Source: Eggerthellaceae bacterium
GTDB taxonomy: Bacteria > Actinomycetota > Coriobacteriia > Coriobacteriales > Eggerthellaceae
Assembly (NCBI GenBank): GCA_017434045.1
Contig: JAFRGA010000097.1
Span: 1 to 56,144, forward strand
Length of the DNA stretch: 56,144 bases
Reading direction: 5' to 3'
Part shown: one piece after another, positions 12,148 to 27,457 of the stretch
Position numbering within the stretch: position 1 is the stretch's first letter
Layout of the letters: each line of letters starts with the position of its first letter
The notes under the pieces: generated by a model
The model's database searches: none
Seen by the model: the letters and a program-made list of their open reading frames with translations, nothing else
Told to the model about the DNA's origin: nothing
Position numbers and translations under genes: made by a program

Positions 12148-14724
12148 ATGACTGCTTTCGATAGAATCGAATCCGGCATCCCCACGCTCGACCCCGTGTA
12201 TGACAACATCCGTTTGGGCGATAACGTGGTCTGGCAACTGACCAGCCTTGACGATTTCCAATACTTCTACAAGCCGTTCGTCGACCAGGCGCTGCGCGAT
12301 GGGCGCAACCTCATCTACATCCGGTTCGCCTCGCATGAGCCGCTGCTCGAGCCAACCGAGGGTCTGAAGATTTACGAATTCGACCCGAACGAGGGTTTCG
12401 AGACGTTCACGGTGGCGGTTAGGCGCGTGATCACCAAGGAGGGAATCGACGCCTTTTACGTGTTCGACTGCCTCAGCGAGTTGCAGGTCGCCTGGTCATC
12501 GGACATGATGATGGGCAATTTCTTCCGCGTGACCTGTCCGTATCTGTTCGAGCTCGACACGGTAGCGTACTTTCCCATTTTGCGTGGCAGGCATTCGTTT
12601 TCCGCCGTTGCCAAAATACGCGATACCACCCAGTTGTTCACCGACGTCTACCAAGCGCCCAATGAATTGTTCATCCATCCGCTGAAGGTGTGGAACCGCA
12701 GCTCTGCGACGATGTTTCTGCCCCACAGCTTCAACACGCGCACCGGCATGGTGGAAGGCCTCACCGACGGCGTGGGCATGAGCCGCTTCTATGCGCAGAA
12801 GGAGGAAGAGGAGCAAGGCGATGCCGGCGAGCGCAACATCGACTCATGGGACCGCTTCTTCATCGATGCGCGGCGCGAGCATTCGAAAGGAAGTCTCGAC
12901 GAGAACGCCTGCGTGCGCATGTGCCACATGATGATGACGAAGGACGAGCGCATGCGCCCGATGGTCAACGAGTACTTCGGGCCCGAAGATTACTTCGCAG
13001 TGCGCAACCGCATGGTGGGCACGGGGCTTGTGGGCGGCAAGTCGTGCGGCATGTTGCTGGCGCGCAAGATCGTCGAGCGTGACCTTCCCGAAGCCCGTGA
13101 GTTCATGGAGCCGCACGATTCCTTCTACGTGGGCACCGATGTTTTCTACACCTATATCGTGTACAACGACTTGTGGAAGCTGCGCATCAGCCAGCAGAGC
13201 GGAGAAGGCTTCATAGAAGCGGCCCCCGCCCTCCAAGAGGGCATTCTCAAGGGTACGTTCCCGCCCGATATCCGCGAACACTTCATGCGCATCATCGACT
13301 ACTATGGCCAGGTTCCCATCATCGTGCGCTCGTCGAGTTTCCTGGAGGACGGCTTCGGCAACGCTTTCGCGGGGAAGTACGAATCGGCTTTCTGCCCGAA
13401 TGTGGGGGATGCCGAGACGCGTCTCGCCCATTTCGAGGATGCGGTGCGCTACGTGTACGCCTCGAGCTTGGACCGCTCTGCGCTGGAGTACCGCGTGCGC
13501 AACGGGTTGGATGCACGCGAGGAGCAGATGTCGCTTCTGGTGCAGCGTGTGAGCGGTTCTCATTTGGCGGGCGGGTATTACCTGCCCACGGCCGCGGGTG
13601 TGGGGTATTCGCACAGCGCCTATTGCTGGATGCAGGGCATGGATCCAGCCGCCGGCATGTTGCGTCTCGTCATGGGTTTGGGAACGAAAGCGGTTGACAG
13701 AACTGGCAAGGATTACCCGCGCATCGTGAGCTTGGATAGGCCCACGGCCACGACGGCAAAGACCGTGGCCGAGAAGCACCGGTTCTCGCAGCGTTACGCG
13801 AACCTCATCGACTTGAACGATGCCGCGTTCGCAGAGAGGTTGTGCACCGACCTCGCACCGCTGCTTTCCGAGAAGGCGCGCGCCGCAGTCATGGAACATG
13901 ACCGCGCAGCCGAGTCGACATTGCGTGCGCGGGGTGCATACCAACCGGTGCTGTTCGCCTCATGCGAGGGATTGGTGAACAACCGCACGTTCGTCACGCT
14001 GATGCGCAACATCCTAACAACGCTTCAGAAAGCCTATGACAACCCGGTCGACATCGAGTACACCGTGAACGTGGGCGAGGATGGCTCGTTCGTGTTGAAC
14101 CTCTTGCAATGCCGTCCACTTCAAGCGCTGGCGGGGCAAAACGCCGTGCAGATTCCCGAAGCCGACGCAGCCGGTACCGTTTTCCATATCAAGGACGCCT
14201 CTATGGGAAGCTCGCGTGTCGTGACCATCGACACGATAGCCTATGTGGATCCCGAGGCGTACTACAACTGCCCGTATCGTAAGAAACCGCAAGTGGCAGC
14301 TTTGATCGGCATGGTGAACAAAGAGCTTGGAAACGACGGGCTGAAAGGCCTGCTGCTCGCGCCCGGGCGGATCGGCACGTCGTCTCCCGAGCTGGGGGTG
14401 CCGGTGAGTTTCGCTGACTTGTGCAATTTCGAGGGGCTTTGCGAAGTGGGCTATTCGGGAGCCGGCTATGCACCCGAACTCTCGTACGGGAGCCACATGT
14501 TCCAAGACCTCGTGGAAGCCAACATCTACTACGGTGCGCTGTTCGAGGACCCGAGGACGATTCGCTACAACCCCGACAAGCTCCGCGAATTGGATTTCCG
14601 CGCCGTGGAAACCGATGATCCCGAGCTGCAGAACATCGTGTTTACGGTCCAGCCGAAAGCCGCGACACTGAAGCTGTACCACGACACCATGAGCAACGAG
14701 ACTCTCTGCGCATTTGCCAATTGA
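12148..14724 (+). CDS. PEP/pyruvate-binding (ATP-grasp) domain protein with RecA/KaiC-like N-terminus
   Basis: 858 aa from the ATG at 12148 (GAGAGGAG upstream). Residues about 1-190 resemble a RecA/KaiC-type fold (a Walker-B-like FYVFDCLSEL) but I see no P-loop. From about residue 285 comes a PPDK/PEP-synthase N-terminal nucleotide-binding domain (GLVGGKSCGM, PIIVRSSSFLEDGFGNAF, MGLGTKAVDRTG). The phosphohistidine swivelling domain (GGxTSHxA) and the PEP/pyruvate barrel are not visible, so it should not be a complete PEP synthase or PPDK. Its role is unknown. It follows glutamine synthetase with a repeat element between them. Confidence 0.8.
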   Translation: MTAFDRIESGIPTLDPVYDNIRLGDNVVWQLTSLDDFQYFYKPFVDQALRDGRNLIYIRFASHEPLLEPTEGLKIYEFDPNEGFETFTVAVRRVITKEGIDAFYVFDCLSELQVAWSSDMMMGNFFRVTCPYLFELDTVAYFPILRGRHSFSAVAKIRDTTQLFTDVYQAPNELFIHPLKVWNRSSATMFLPHSFNTRTGMVEGLTDGVGMSRFYAQKEEEEQGDAGERNIDSWDRFFIDARREHSKGSLDENACVRMCHMMMTKDERMRPMVNEYFGPEDYFAVRNRMVGTGLVGGKSCGMLLARKIVERDLPEAREFMEPHDSFYVGTDVFYTYIVYNDLWKLRISQQSGEGFIEAAPALQEGILKGTFPPDIREHFMRIIDYYGQVPIIVRSSSFLEDGFGNAFAGKYESAFCPNVGDAETRLAHFEDAVRYVYASSLDRSALEYRVRNGLDAREEQMSLLVQRVSGSHLAGGYYLPTAAGVGYSHSAYCWMQGMDPAAGMLRLVMGLGTKAVDRTGKDYPRIVSLDRPTATTAKTVAEKHRFSQRYANLIDLNDAAFAERLCTDLAPLLSEKARAAVMEHDRAAESTLRARGAYQPVLFASCEGLVNNRTFVTLMRNILTTLQKAYDNPVDIEYTVNVGEDGSFVLNLLQCRPLQALAGQNAVQIPEADAAGTVFHIKDASMGSSRVVTIDTIAYVDPEAYYNCPYRKKPQVAALIGMVNKELGNDGLKGLLLAPGRIGTSSPELGVPVSFADLCNFEGLCEVGYSGAGYAPELSYGSHMFQDLVEANIYYGALFEDPRTIRYNPDKLRELDFRAVETDDPELQNIVFTVQPKAATLKLYHDTMSNETLCAFAN

Positions 14725-14752
14725 CGCAAATCGCATATGAACTAATGCCGAA

Positions 14753-14776
14753 CGGTCGGAAACGTGCTTCCGATCG
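14753..14776. repeat. Short GTCGGAA...TTCCGA palindrome
   Basis: acggtcggaaacgtgcttccgatcg is a near palindrome just after a stop codon, similar to the arms of the 8883-8977 element. Confidence 0.45.
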
Positions 14777-14839
14777 CTCGACTGGCTGTCCTCCAAACAC
14801 GGTAGGTTATCAGGCCCTCGGTAGCAGGGAATCGGCCAA

Positions 14840-14870
14840 AATGAGTCGCAGGACAGTCCTGCGACTCATT
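14840..14870. repeat. Perfect 15-bp-arm palindrome, centre A
   Basis: aatgagtcgcaggac, one central A, then its exact reverse complement. A sister copy with central T lies at 14923-14955. Confidence 0.85.
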
Positions 14871-14897
14871 GCCATCTTTTGCATAAAGCTGCCATCC

Positions 14898-14996
14898 ATC
14901 AGTGCTCTTGACAGCGGATTTGAAATGAGTCGCAGGACTGTCCTGCGACTCATTTTCCTGCGACTCAGCGGCTATCATCAGTGCCCTTGACAGCGC
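14898..14996. repeat. Direct repeat flanking the second palindrome
   Basis: catcagtgctcttgacagcg at 14898 and its one-mismatch copy at 14976 bracket the second palindrome (14923-14955: 16-bp arms around a central T). The 360-bp gap between the PEP-domain gene and gltD therefore holds a duplicated palindrome cassette and no gene. Confidence 0.7.
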
Positions 14997-15004
14997 GCAA
15001 GGAA

Positions 15005-15068
15005 GGGCCGCCGGGTTGGTCAGGAGGATCCGGCGGCCCAAAGCCCGGCGCTTGTGTGCGCGGGCTTT
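15005..15068. terminator. Double hairpin, probable gltD terminator
   Basis: A perfect 10-bp stem (15005-15014 with 15030-15039) lies next to a second stem (aaagcccg at 15040 with cgggcttt at 15061). They stand 16 bp past the gltD stop on the minus strand. T-runs are short, so efficiency is uncertain. Confidence 0.6.
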
Positions 15069-15083
15069 CGAGGGGACTTCGCT

Positions 15084-16451
15084 TTAGGCGAGCAGGTCTT
15101 GGGCGATGCGTCCAGCCACTTCGAGGGCATCTGCGATGGCGGCGACCACCAATGTGGAGCCGAGTCGTGCGTCACCTGCCAGGAATACGTTCTTGTAAGC
15201 GGAGAACGCATCGATGACGGGCTGCTCTGGTCCCGTGAAGCCTTTTGCGATCAACACGAGCTGCGCGGGAACTTCCCGCACATCATCGGAGGGGCAGGCG
15301 ACGGGACGAACTTGGACGGCTGTCACGGTGCCGTTTCCGTCATCTGCGAATCCGACAGTGTCGGTGGACCACAGGCGCGGATCCTCGCCCAGAAGGTCGG
15401 CAGCCTCGCGCTGTCCATACGCCTGAGCGAACACATTGCGCGGACTGGGCCATGCGGTTAGCGCGTCGAACCCTTGTGGCGGGCATGCGGCGCGGACGAT
15501 TTGGCGTACGCTGCGGGCGCCCTGGCGAAGCGCGGTGGCCACGCAGTCGACGCCGGTATCGCCGCCGCCTATGACGGCGACGTCCTTCCCCTCAGCCGAG
15601 ATAGCGGCCGCGCGTCCTTCCAGCAAGGCTCTCGTGGCCTCGCTCAGGTAATCGACGGCGAAATGGATGCCGTTCAAATCGACTCCGGGCACATCGATGC
15701 GTCTTGGCGTGCGCGAACCGCATGCCAAGACGACCGCAGCGGATCCCGCGGCGATCTCCTCTGCCTTTTCCGTAGCGTCAACGCCGCAGAAAAACCCGAT
15801 TCCGCTTTCCTCCATCAGCTTCACGCGGCGCTCGACCACCCATTTCGGCAGCTTCATGTTGGGGATGCCGTACATCAGAAGGCCGCCGGGTTTCTCGTCG
15901 CGTTCGTAGACGCGAACGCGCAAGCCGCGACGTGCGAGCTCCCAGGCCGCAGCCAGACCTGCTGGCCCCGACCCGATGACGCTCACGAGCGGCGCTTTTG
16001 CGTCTGCGGCGGGAAGTGGGTTCACCCCGCGTTTCCAGGCGTAGTCCGACAAGCTGCGCTCGTTGTCGTGAATGGTCACGGCATCGTCGTGTAGTCCTAG
16101 GTTGCAGGCTGTTTCGCACGGGGCAGGACACACGCGTCCGGTGAACTCGGGGAAGGGGTTCGTCAGCGCCAGGCGGTTTGCCGCATCATCCCAGCGACCT
16201 CGGAAGAGCAAGTCGTTGGTCTCGGGAATGAGGTTGTGCAAAGGGCAGCCCGTCGCCTGCCGTGCCCCATTGAAGCGCAGGCCGCTCTGGCAGAACGGAA
16301 CGCCGCAGTACATGCACCTGCTAGCCTGCTCGCGCTGTGCGTCAGCTGTCAAGTTGACGACGAAGTCCTCGAAATCGCGCACCGACTCCGCGGCGGGCCG
16401 AACGCCATGCTCTTGACGGCCCACTTGAAGATATGCACCTGGTTTACCCAT
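15084..16451 (-). CDS. gltD: Glutamate synthase small subunit
   Basis: Supplies electrons from NAD(P)H to GltB through FAD and Fe-S clusters. The N-terminal cysteine motifs (ASRCMYCGVPFCQ, GRVCPAPCETACN) bind Fe-S. FAD- and NAD(P)H-binding Rossmann motifs are VIGSGPAGLAAAWELARRG and VAVIGGGDTGVDCVATALRQ. 455 aa, a little shorter than the usual 470-490. AAGG site just upstream; 54 bp after gltB, same strand. Confidence 0.93.
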   Translation of the reverse strand: MGKPGAYLQVGRQEHGVRPAAESVRDFEDFVVNLTADAQREQASRCMYCGVPFCQSGLRFNGARQATGCPLHNLIPETNDLLFRGRWDDAANRLALTNPFPEFTGRVCPAPCETACNLGLHDDAVTIHDNERSLSDYAWKRGVNPLPAADAKAPLVSVIGSGPAGLAAAWELARRGLRVRVYERDEKPGGLLMYGIPNMKLPKWVVERRVKLMEESGIGFFCGVDATEKAEEIAAGSAAVVLACGSRTPRRIDVPGVDLNGIHFAVDYLSEATRALLEGRAAAISAEGKDVAVIGGGDTGVDCVATALRQGARSVRQIVRAACPPQGFDALTAWPSPRNVFAQAYGQREAADLLGEDPRLWSTDTVGFADDGNGTVTAVQVRPVACPSDDVREVPAQLVLIAKGFTGPEQPVIDAFSAYKNVFLAGDARLGSTLVVAAIADALEVAGRIAQDLLA

Positions 16452-16505
16452 AATCGCCTTCCATCTCGCGCGTTGTGATGATCCAGAGAGCGCGTCCCCG
16501 ATTCA

Positions 16506-21137
<4,632 letters not shown>

Positions 21138-21145
21138 GTTGCCCC

Positions 21146-21817
21146 CTAATCGGAATTCCAAAGGTAACCCACACCGCGCACTGTTTCCAAACGTTGTGCC
21201 AGTTCGGGGCCGATTTTCGACCGTATCCTGCGCACGTGCACGTCGACGGTGCGTGAACCACCGTAGTAATCGAATCCCCATACGCGCTGCAAGAGCACGT
21301 CGCGTGAGAAGGTGTGCTTGGGATGTCGTACAAGAAACGAGAGGAGCGCGTATTCCAGGTACGTGAAGTCCACGGGCTCTCCCGCGACCGTCACCTGGTA
21401 GGTATCCAGGTTGATGGTCATGTTGTCGTATTTGATAACGTTGATCTCGGTGTGCTTGCCCCCGTTGCCCAGCAACCGCCGTATGCGTATGGAGCATTCG
21501 GAGTGTCCCGCGCCGTGCATGATGAAGTCGCAGGGAATATGCGTCGGGAGCTCGAGATCTCTGACGGATACCTCGTCGACGATGAGCAACAGGGCGTACC
21601 TGCGCTCTTCGGCGAGTGACTCAACTTCCTCCAGGAAAGCGCATGCTGTTCCGCGCGCTTCGAATATGACCAGATCAAGATCATCCCGCGGCTGCATGAG
21701 CTTCCGCAGCTTTATCGTCGACCCAGCTGCAACCTCCACGCCTTGTTCTGCAAGCGCTTGCTGGAAGCCACGCGCGTTGTCCAGGGTATCGGCTATGTAG
21801 AGGGCCCTCTTGCTCAT
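21146..21817 (-). CDS. Atypical OmpR-family regulator, GlnR-like
   Basis: 223 aa. The C-terminal winged helix is intact and close to actinobacterial GlnR/OmpR proteins (YLEYALLSFLVRHPKHTF, WGFDYYGGSRTVDVHVRRIR). The receiver half is degenerate: where the phosphorylated Asp is expected the sequence reads LVIFEARG, giving Glu53, and the usual acidic pair is reduced to ADTLD. No kinase gene is adjacent. GGAGG is 7 nt before the ATG. gltB starts 8 bp after its stop, so it probably shares an operon with GOGAT. The nitrogen role is inferred from context and fold. Confidence 0.85.
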   Translation of the reverse strand: MSKRALYIADTLDNARGFQQALAEQGVEVAAGSTIKLRKLMQPRDDLDLVIFEARGTACAFLEEVESLAEERRYALLLIVDEVSVRDLELPTHIPCDFIMHGAGHSECSIRIRRLLGNGGKHTEINVIKYDNMTINLDTYQVTVAGEPVDFTYLEYALLSFLVRHPKHTFSRDVLLQRVWGFDYYGGSRTVDVHVRRIRSKIGPELAQRLETVRGVGYLWNSD

Positions 21818-22117
21818 CGGTGTGCCTCCACATGGGAAAGGGGGTGCATCCTTGATGAGCGCAAGATAGCAACCACGACGCTATCCGTCGCGAAACAAAG
21901 GGCGAGTCGTAGACACAATCTGCAACCCATAATCTCAAATGCCCTTTCGGCTGCGCAGCCTGACCAGGGCAGACCGCGAACGCATTCCTGACCAATATGA
22001 GCGAAGCGAGAAGTCGCTCGTGGCTCTAAGCCACCATCTTGGTGAGCCAGTCTAGGGAAGGAAGGTGTCACGGTCGTTTCCGCCGCGTTTCAGAACGATT
22101 AACTTTTGGCCGCTCCA

Positions 22118-22228
22118 ATTGGGTGGGTTGGAGAAAACCGTCTCCGACGTGTTCTTGAGTTCCCTGATGGGGCAATGTGTTTTCACAAGAGCGAGTCAGA
22201 GAAACGCTCTGCAACCCGCCCAGCCCAA
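22118..22228. repeat. Stem-loop repeat element, copy 2
   Basis: Left arm gggttggagaaaaccgtctc (about 22125) and right arm ending tctgcaacccgcccagccca form an imperfect inverted repeat with the same order of sub-motifs as 8883-8977, including a tccc(t)gatggg core in the loop. The 580-bp gap between the regulator and pyrG holds this element, a small gagcga/tcgctc hairpin near 22003 and the pyrG leader, but no convincing gene. Confidence 0.6.
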
Positions 22229-22313
22229 TACCCATCTGCTTGGCGTATGCGGTCACGCGGTTGCGGCCTTGTTAAATCGGGGACGGCTCGCCGCCGCCTT
22301 CGCGTTGCCGTCC

Positions 22314-22319
22314 TATAAT
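22314..22319 (+). promoter_or_regulatory. Candidate -10 box for pyrG
   Basis: TATAAT lies 81 bp before the pyrG start. No good -35 is seen at 17 bp, so the assignment rests on the -10 alone. Confidence 0.4.
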
Positions 22320-22391
22320 CGAGAAGCGTTTGGAAGATGTTGCGTAACGCGCAGTCATCTACCAGGCGCTTTTTTCATGCTCGAGAGATGA

Positions 22392-24017
<1,626 letters not shown>

Positions 24018-24067
24018 GCGATCGCCTCAAAGCTCGCCCATTGACGCACGAGAAGCCTGCCCGTCGC

Positions 24068-24152
24068 GCAAAGCCCCTGATGAGAATGCGCTCCGGCTTG
24101 GCTTCGCTGCGCTGCAGAATCGCCGGAGTCACGCCCCCGTCAGGGGCTTTGC
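24068..24152. terminator. Large hairpin between pyrG and asnB
   Basis: gcaaagcccctga (24068-24080) pairs perfectly with 24140-24152, and an inner ctccgg/ccggag stem (24091, 24123) sits in the loop. It is placed to end pyrG transcription and perhaps act in both directions. Confidence 0.65.
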
Positions 24153-24170
24153 CCGTTCGCCGGGATGGGT

Positions 24171-24193
24171 GAGACAAAGGGGCCCTTTGTCTC
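24171..24193. terminator. Palindrome overlapping the asnB stop
   Basis: gagacaaaggg, one base, then its reverse complement. It overlaps the asnB stop codon on the minus strand. No T-run, so terminator function is uncertain. Confidence 0.5.
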
Positions 24194-26174
24194 ATTCTCC
24201 GAAGAAGACCTGATACCACAAAAGGAACGAGTAGACGATCCAGATGCGGCGTGAGTTGTCGATTGTGCCAGTACGGTGCTCGTCGAGCAGGTGGACCAAC
24301 TCGCCTGTATCGAAGAACTGTGTGGCCTCATCGCTGGTGAATGCCTGTTTCACCCGCTCGTAATAGCGGTCTTCACGCAGCCAGCCGGCGATGGGCACGG
24401 GGAAGCCGAGCTTTTCCTTCTGCGCCCAGTCATGGGGGATTGCGCGTTCGGCTGCTTGGCGCAAGACGATCTTGGTCTGATGCTCGCTTACCTTCTGCGA
24501 GACGGGAATCGTGGCTGATAGCGCGAAGACCTCGCGATCGAGAAAGGGTACGCGCGACTCGAGCGAGTGGGCCATCGACATCTTGTCGGTCTTCAGCAGG
24601 ATGTCGCCGACAAGCCAGAACCACAAATCGACGTACTGCATGCGCGTCGTCTCGTCCAGCTCGGCGACCTCGGCGTATACGGGCGCTGTCAGCTGCTGGG
24701 GCGCGGGCAGGCTGTCAAGGTGCTCACGCAGGTCAGCGGTGAGCAGGCGATTGCGTTCGTCGGGTGAGAACGCTACGGCGTTCGCGTTCGTGTAGTACCA
24801 GTCCTCAACGTTCTCGGAGGCGCGTTCCAGGTAGTTTGCGCCGCGCCGATGGGTGGCGCGCAGCACCTTCGAGCCGACACGTAGCAACGGCTTCGGCACC
24901 AGGTGAACGTGCTCATTCGCAAGTGGCGTCTGGTAGATGCGGTACCCCGCGAAGAACTCGTCGGCACCCTCGCCCGAGAGCACGGCCTTCACGCGGCGCG
25001 CGGCAATCTTGTCGACGAAGTACAGGGCCACGGCGCTCGGGTCCGCCGAGGGCTCGTCCATATGCCACTGCACGAGTGGCAGCACCTCCCAGTATTCCTC
25101 TTCCGAGATGTGCTTGAAATCATTTTCGACCTGAAGCTTCTCGGCCAGCTCGCGCGCCCAGCTCACCTCGTCGCGCTCGCCTGAGTACTCGGCGAAGCCC
25201 ACGGTGAACGTCTTGATGGCGGGATTTTCCTTCGCCAGGCACGCGGCCAGGTAGCTGGAGTCGATGCCGCTGGAGAGGAACGAGCCCACCTCCACGTCGG
25301 CCACGTTGTGGTAGTGCACCGACTCGCGCATGGTGCGGTCGACCGCCTCGACGGCATCTGCTTCGGATCGGGTCTCGTCGAAACGATACTCGGGTTTCCA
25401 ATACCGCTCGATTCGCGGGACGCCGTCGGCGCCTACGCGCAGGCAGTGACCTTGCGGCAGCTTGTAGATGCCCTTGAAGAAGGTTTCGGGCAGGGCCGAG
25501 AACTGGAAGCACAGGTATTGCGCCAGCGCCTCCTCGTTAAGCTCGCGCGTGTAGGCGGGGTGTTCTAGGATGGACTTGATTTCCGATGCGAAGATGAACT
25601 GTCCGTTTTGCATCGTGTAGTAGAAGGGCTTGATTCCGAAGAAGTCGCGCGCGCAGAACAGCTCGCGCGCGTCGGCGTTGTAGATGGCAAAGGCAAACAT
25701 GCCGCGTACGCGTTGCAGGATTTCTTGCGACCAGGCGATATAACCTACGAGAAGGACCTCGGTGTCAGAGTCGGTCGCAAATTCGAAGCCGAGTTTCACA
25801 AGCTCGTCGCGCAGTTCACGGTAGTTGTAGATCTCGCCATTGAACACGATGGACCATTGTCCGCGCCTCATGGCGGCGGGACTTGCAGCTACCGCATCAT
25901 CTGCAACCCGAGCTGCCTCGCCGCGCACGTGGTCGAAGGAGACGGCCGTGTTCCAGACTTCTGCCACATGTCCGCCCGTTGCCCGCATCATGGGCTGGCC
26001 GCCGCCTGACAAGTCGATGAGCGCCAGCCGCCTGTGCCCGAGCGCGATGCCGTCGGCGATGTAGAGCCCTTCGCCGTCTGGGCCTCGATGGGCCATCGCA
26101 GCGCACATTGCCCTCAGCGTCGCGTAGTCCTCAGCCCCGCCCCTCGCTCCGGTAAAGCCGCATATGCCGCACAT
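24192..26174 (-). CDS. asnB: Asparagine synthase (glutamine-hydrolysing)
   Basis: Converts aspartate to asparagine with glutamine and ATP. Cys2 in MCGICGFTG is the glutaminase nucleophile; RLALIDLSGGGQPM and NGEIYNYRELR are class II glutaminase motifs. The ATP-pyrophosphatase P-loop reads SSGIDSSYLAA. 660 aa is on the long side but within the AsnB range. AAGGGG lies 5 nt before the ATG. Divergent from the cobalamin operon. Confidence 0.93.
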   Translation of the reverse strand: MCGICGFTGARGGAEDYATLRAMCAAMAHRGPDGEGLYIADGIALGHRRLALIDLSGGGQPMMRATGGHVAEVWNTAVSFDHVRGEAARVADDAVAASPAAMRRGQWSIVFNGEIYNYRELRDELVKLGFEFATDSDTEVLLVGYIAWSQEILQRVRGMFAFAIYNADARELFCARDFFGIKPFYYTMQNGQFIFASEIKSILEHPAYTRELNEEALAQYLCFQFSALPETFFKGIYKLPQGHCLRVGADGVPRIERYWKPEYRFDETRSEADAVEAVDRTMRESVHYHNVADVEVGSFLSSGIDSSYLAACLAKENPAIKTFTVGFAEYSGERDEVSWARELAEKLQVENDFKHISEEEYWEVLPLVQWHMDEPSADPSAVALYFVDKIAARRVKAVLSGEGADEFFAGYRIYQTPLANEHVHLVPKPLLRVGSKVLRATHRRGANYLERASENVEDWYYTNANAVAFSPDERNRLLTADLREHLDSLPAPQQLTAPVYAEVAELDETTRMQYVDLWFWLVGDILLKTDKMSMAHSLESRVPFLDREVFALSATIPVSQKVSEHQTKIVLRQAAERAIPHDWAQKEKLGFPVPIAGWLREDRYYERVKQAFTSDEATQFFDTGELVHLLDEHRTGTIDNSRRIWIVYSFLLWYQVFFGE

Positions 26175-26401
26175 AATGACCCCTTATCATCTCCGAGTAT
26201 TCTATGAAACGCGACCAGCCCGTAAGAATCGCCTGCCCTAGAGTTATGCAAACGGAAACACCGATTTAACTCCTTTGAAATGTGGGTGGCGTATGCGAAG
26301 AAGCAGCGGGAAGAAACCTTCAACGCCAGCGGTAATTTGTGCGATATGCGCAATTTAACCTAATAGCAGCTTGTTTCAAGACGGAGCTATCCCTTCTTGC
26401 C

Positions 26402-26407
26402 TATAAT
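26402..26407 (+). promoter_or_regulatory. -10 box of the cobalamin operon
   Basis: TATAAT placed 20 bp before the riboswitch P1 stem, so the transcript would begin at the aptamer. No consensus -35 is obvious. The rest of 26175-26400 shows nothing I recognise and should also hold the asnB promoter. Confidence 0.6.
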
Positions 26408-26426
26408 GATTGCACATCGAACTGAG

Positions 26427-26640
26427 AGAGACAGCGCAATTCTGCATATGCGGATTCGCTGGGGAAATCGGGTGAGAATCCCGAGCAAGGGCCATTACTG
26501 TAACGCTTTGCGAAGTCAGGGTACCCAGCCTGTCTCTGAAGCTGGCAAGCCGTGAACCCCGGCGTTGCGCATGCATTGCACTCCGTTGTCAGGAGGCGGG
26601 CGCGAAACGTCGCATATCCCGTCCGGCTTTCCAATTGAAT
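26427..26640 (+). promoter_or_regulatory. Cobalamin riboswitch
   Basis: Aptamer at about 26427-26537. agagacag pairs with ctgtctct to close P1. Inside are the conserved features: a cgggtgagaatcccg hairpin, gccattactgtaac, and the B12-box-like gaagtcagggtacccagcc. It is compact, with little peripheral sequence. The expression platform runs to about 26640, before cbiL. Cobalamin binding should switch off the downstream operon. Confidence 0.88.
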
Positions 26641-26723
26641 GGTTCATGTAAGGGGCGTCGTCTCGCTTATGCGAGAAGGGAGCCTGCAGCATGATGGTCG
26701 AAACGGTGAGGATGGAGGGTGCG

Positions 26724-27419
26724 ATGGATAAGGGCATATTATACGGCGTGAGCGTGGGCCCGGGTGACCCTGAGCTCTTGACGCTGAAGGCCGTGCGCGT
26801 GATGCGAGAAGCCGACGTGATTGCAGTGCCCAACATCGGCCATGGCCGCCAGACGGCACTTTCCATCGCAGAGGAATACATCCAAGGCAAACCCCAGATC
26901 GAATGCTCGACGCCCATGACGCGCGACGCGTCGGTCCGTCAGGCTGCTTATGCCGAAAATGCGCGGTTGATCTGCGAGTACTTGGCTGCTGGGCGCAGCG
27001 TCGCCTACCTGTGCTTGGGCGATATCGGCGTGTATGCCAGCTTCGCGCCTGTGATCGAGCATGTACGTGCCGCCGGCTACGACGTGATCATCGTCCCGGG
27101 CATCACGTCTTTCGCAGCGAGCGCGGCTCGCCTGGGCACGGTTCTGTGCGAAGGCCCCGAACGGCTGCTCATCGCGCCGGTGATGTCGGGCGACGTTGAC
27201 GAGATCTTGGACGTGCCGGCGAACAAGGTGTTCATGAAGAGCGGTCGCGAGGTCCTAGCCCTCCGCGACAAGCTGGCCGAACGCGGGGAGCTCGAAGGCG
27301 CGTCGATGGTGGCCAATTGCGGTCTTCCCGACGAGAAAGTGTTCCCGCACTTAGCTGACGTCACCGAAGAGGACGCCGATTACTTCTCGGTCGTTATCGT
27401 GAAGGGCGCAAATGCATAG
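26724..27419 (+). CDS. cbiL: Cobalt-factor II / precorrin-2 C20-methyltransferase
   Basis: SAM-dependent methylation at C20 of the corrin ring. The N-terminal tetrapyrrole methylase motif is YGVSVGPGDPELLTLKA; CLGDIGVYASF and VVPGITSFAASAARL follow. I prefer the start at 26724 (GGAGGG upstream); an in-frame ATG at 26691 also has a usable site. Named CbiL rather than CobI because cobalt insertion is early here (CbiK). First gene after the riboswitch. Confidence 0.9.
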   Translation: MDKGILYGVSVGPGDPELLTLKAVRVMREADVIAVPNIGHGRQTALSIAEEYIQGKPQIECSTPMTRDASVRQAAYAENARLICEYLAAGRSVAYLCLGDIGVYASFAPVIEHVRAAGYDVIIVPGITSFAASAARLGTVLCEGPERLLIAPVMSGDVDEILDVPANKVFMKSGREVLALRDKLAERGELEGASMVANCGLPDEKVFPHLADVTEEDADYFSVVIVKGANA

Positions 27420-27457
27420 AAGGGTCTAGCCCTTTTCAAGCATACAGGTAACCGCGC

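Noticed and set aside
12148..14724. Complete PEP synthase or pyruvate phosphate dikinase
   Set aside because: No phosphohistidine motif or C-terminal PEP/pyruvate barrel is visible.
21138..21497. N-terminal extension of GltB upstream of 21137
   Set aside because: The extension is the out-of-frame reading of the regulator gene, and class II amidotransferases need the nucleophile Cys near the start.
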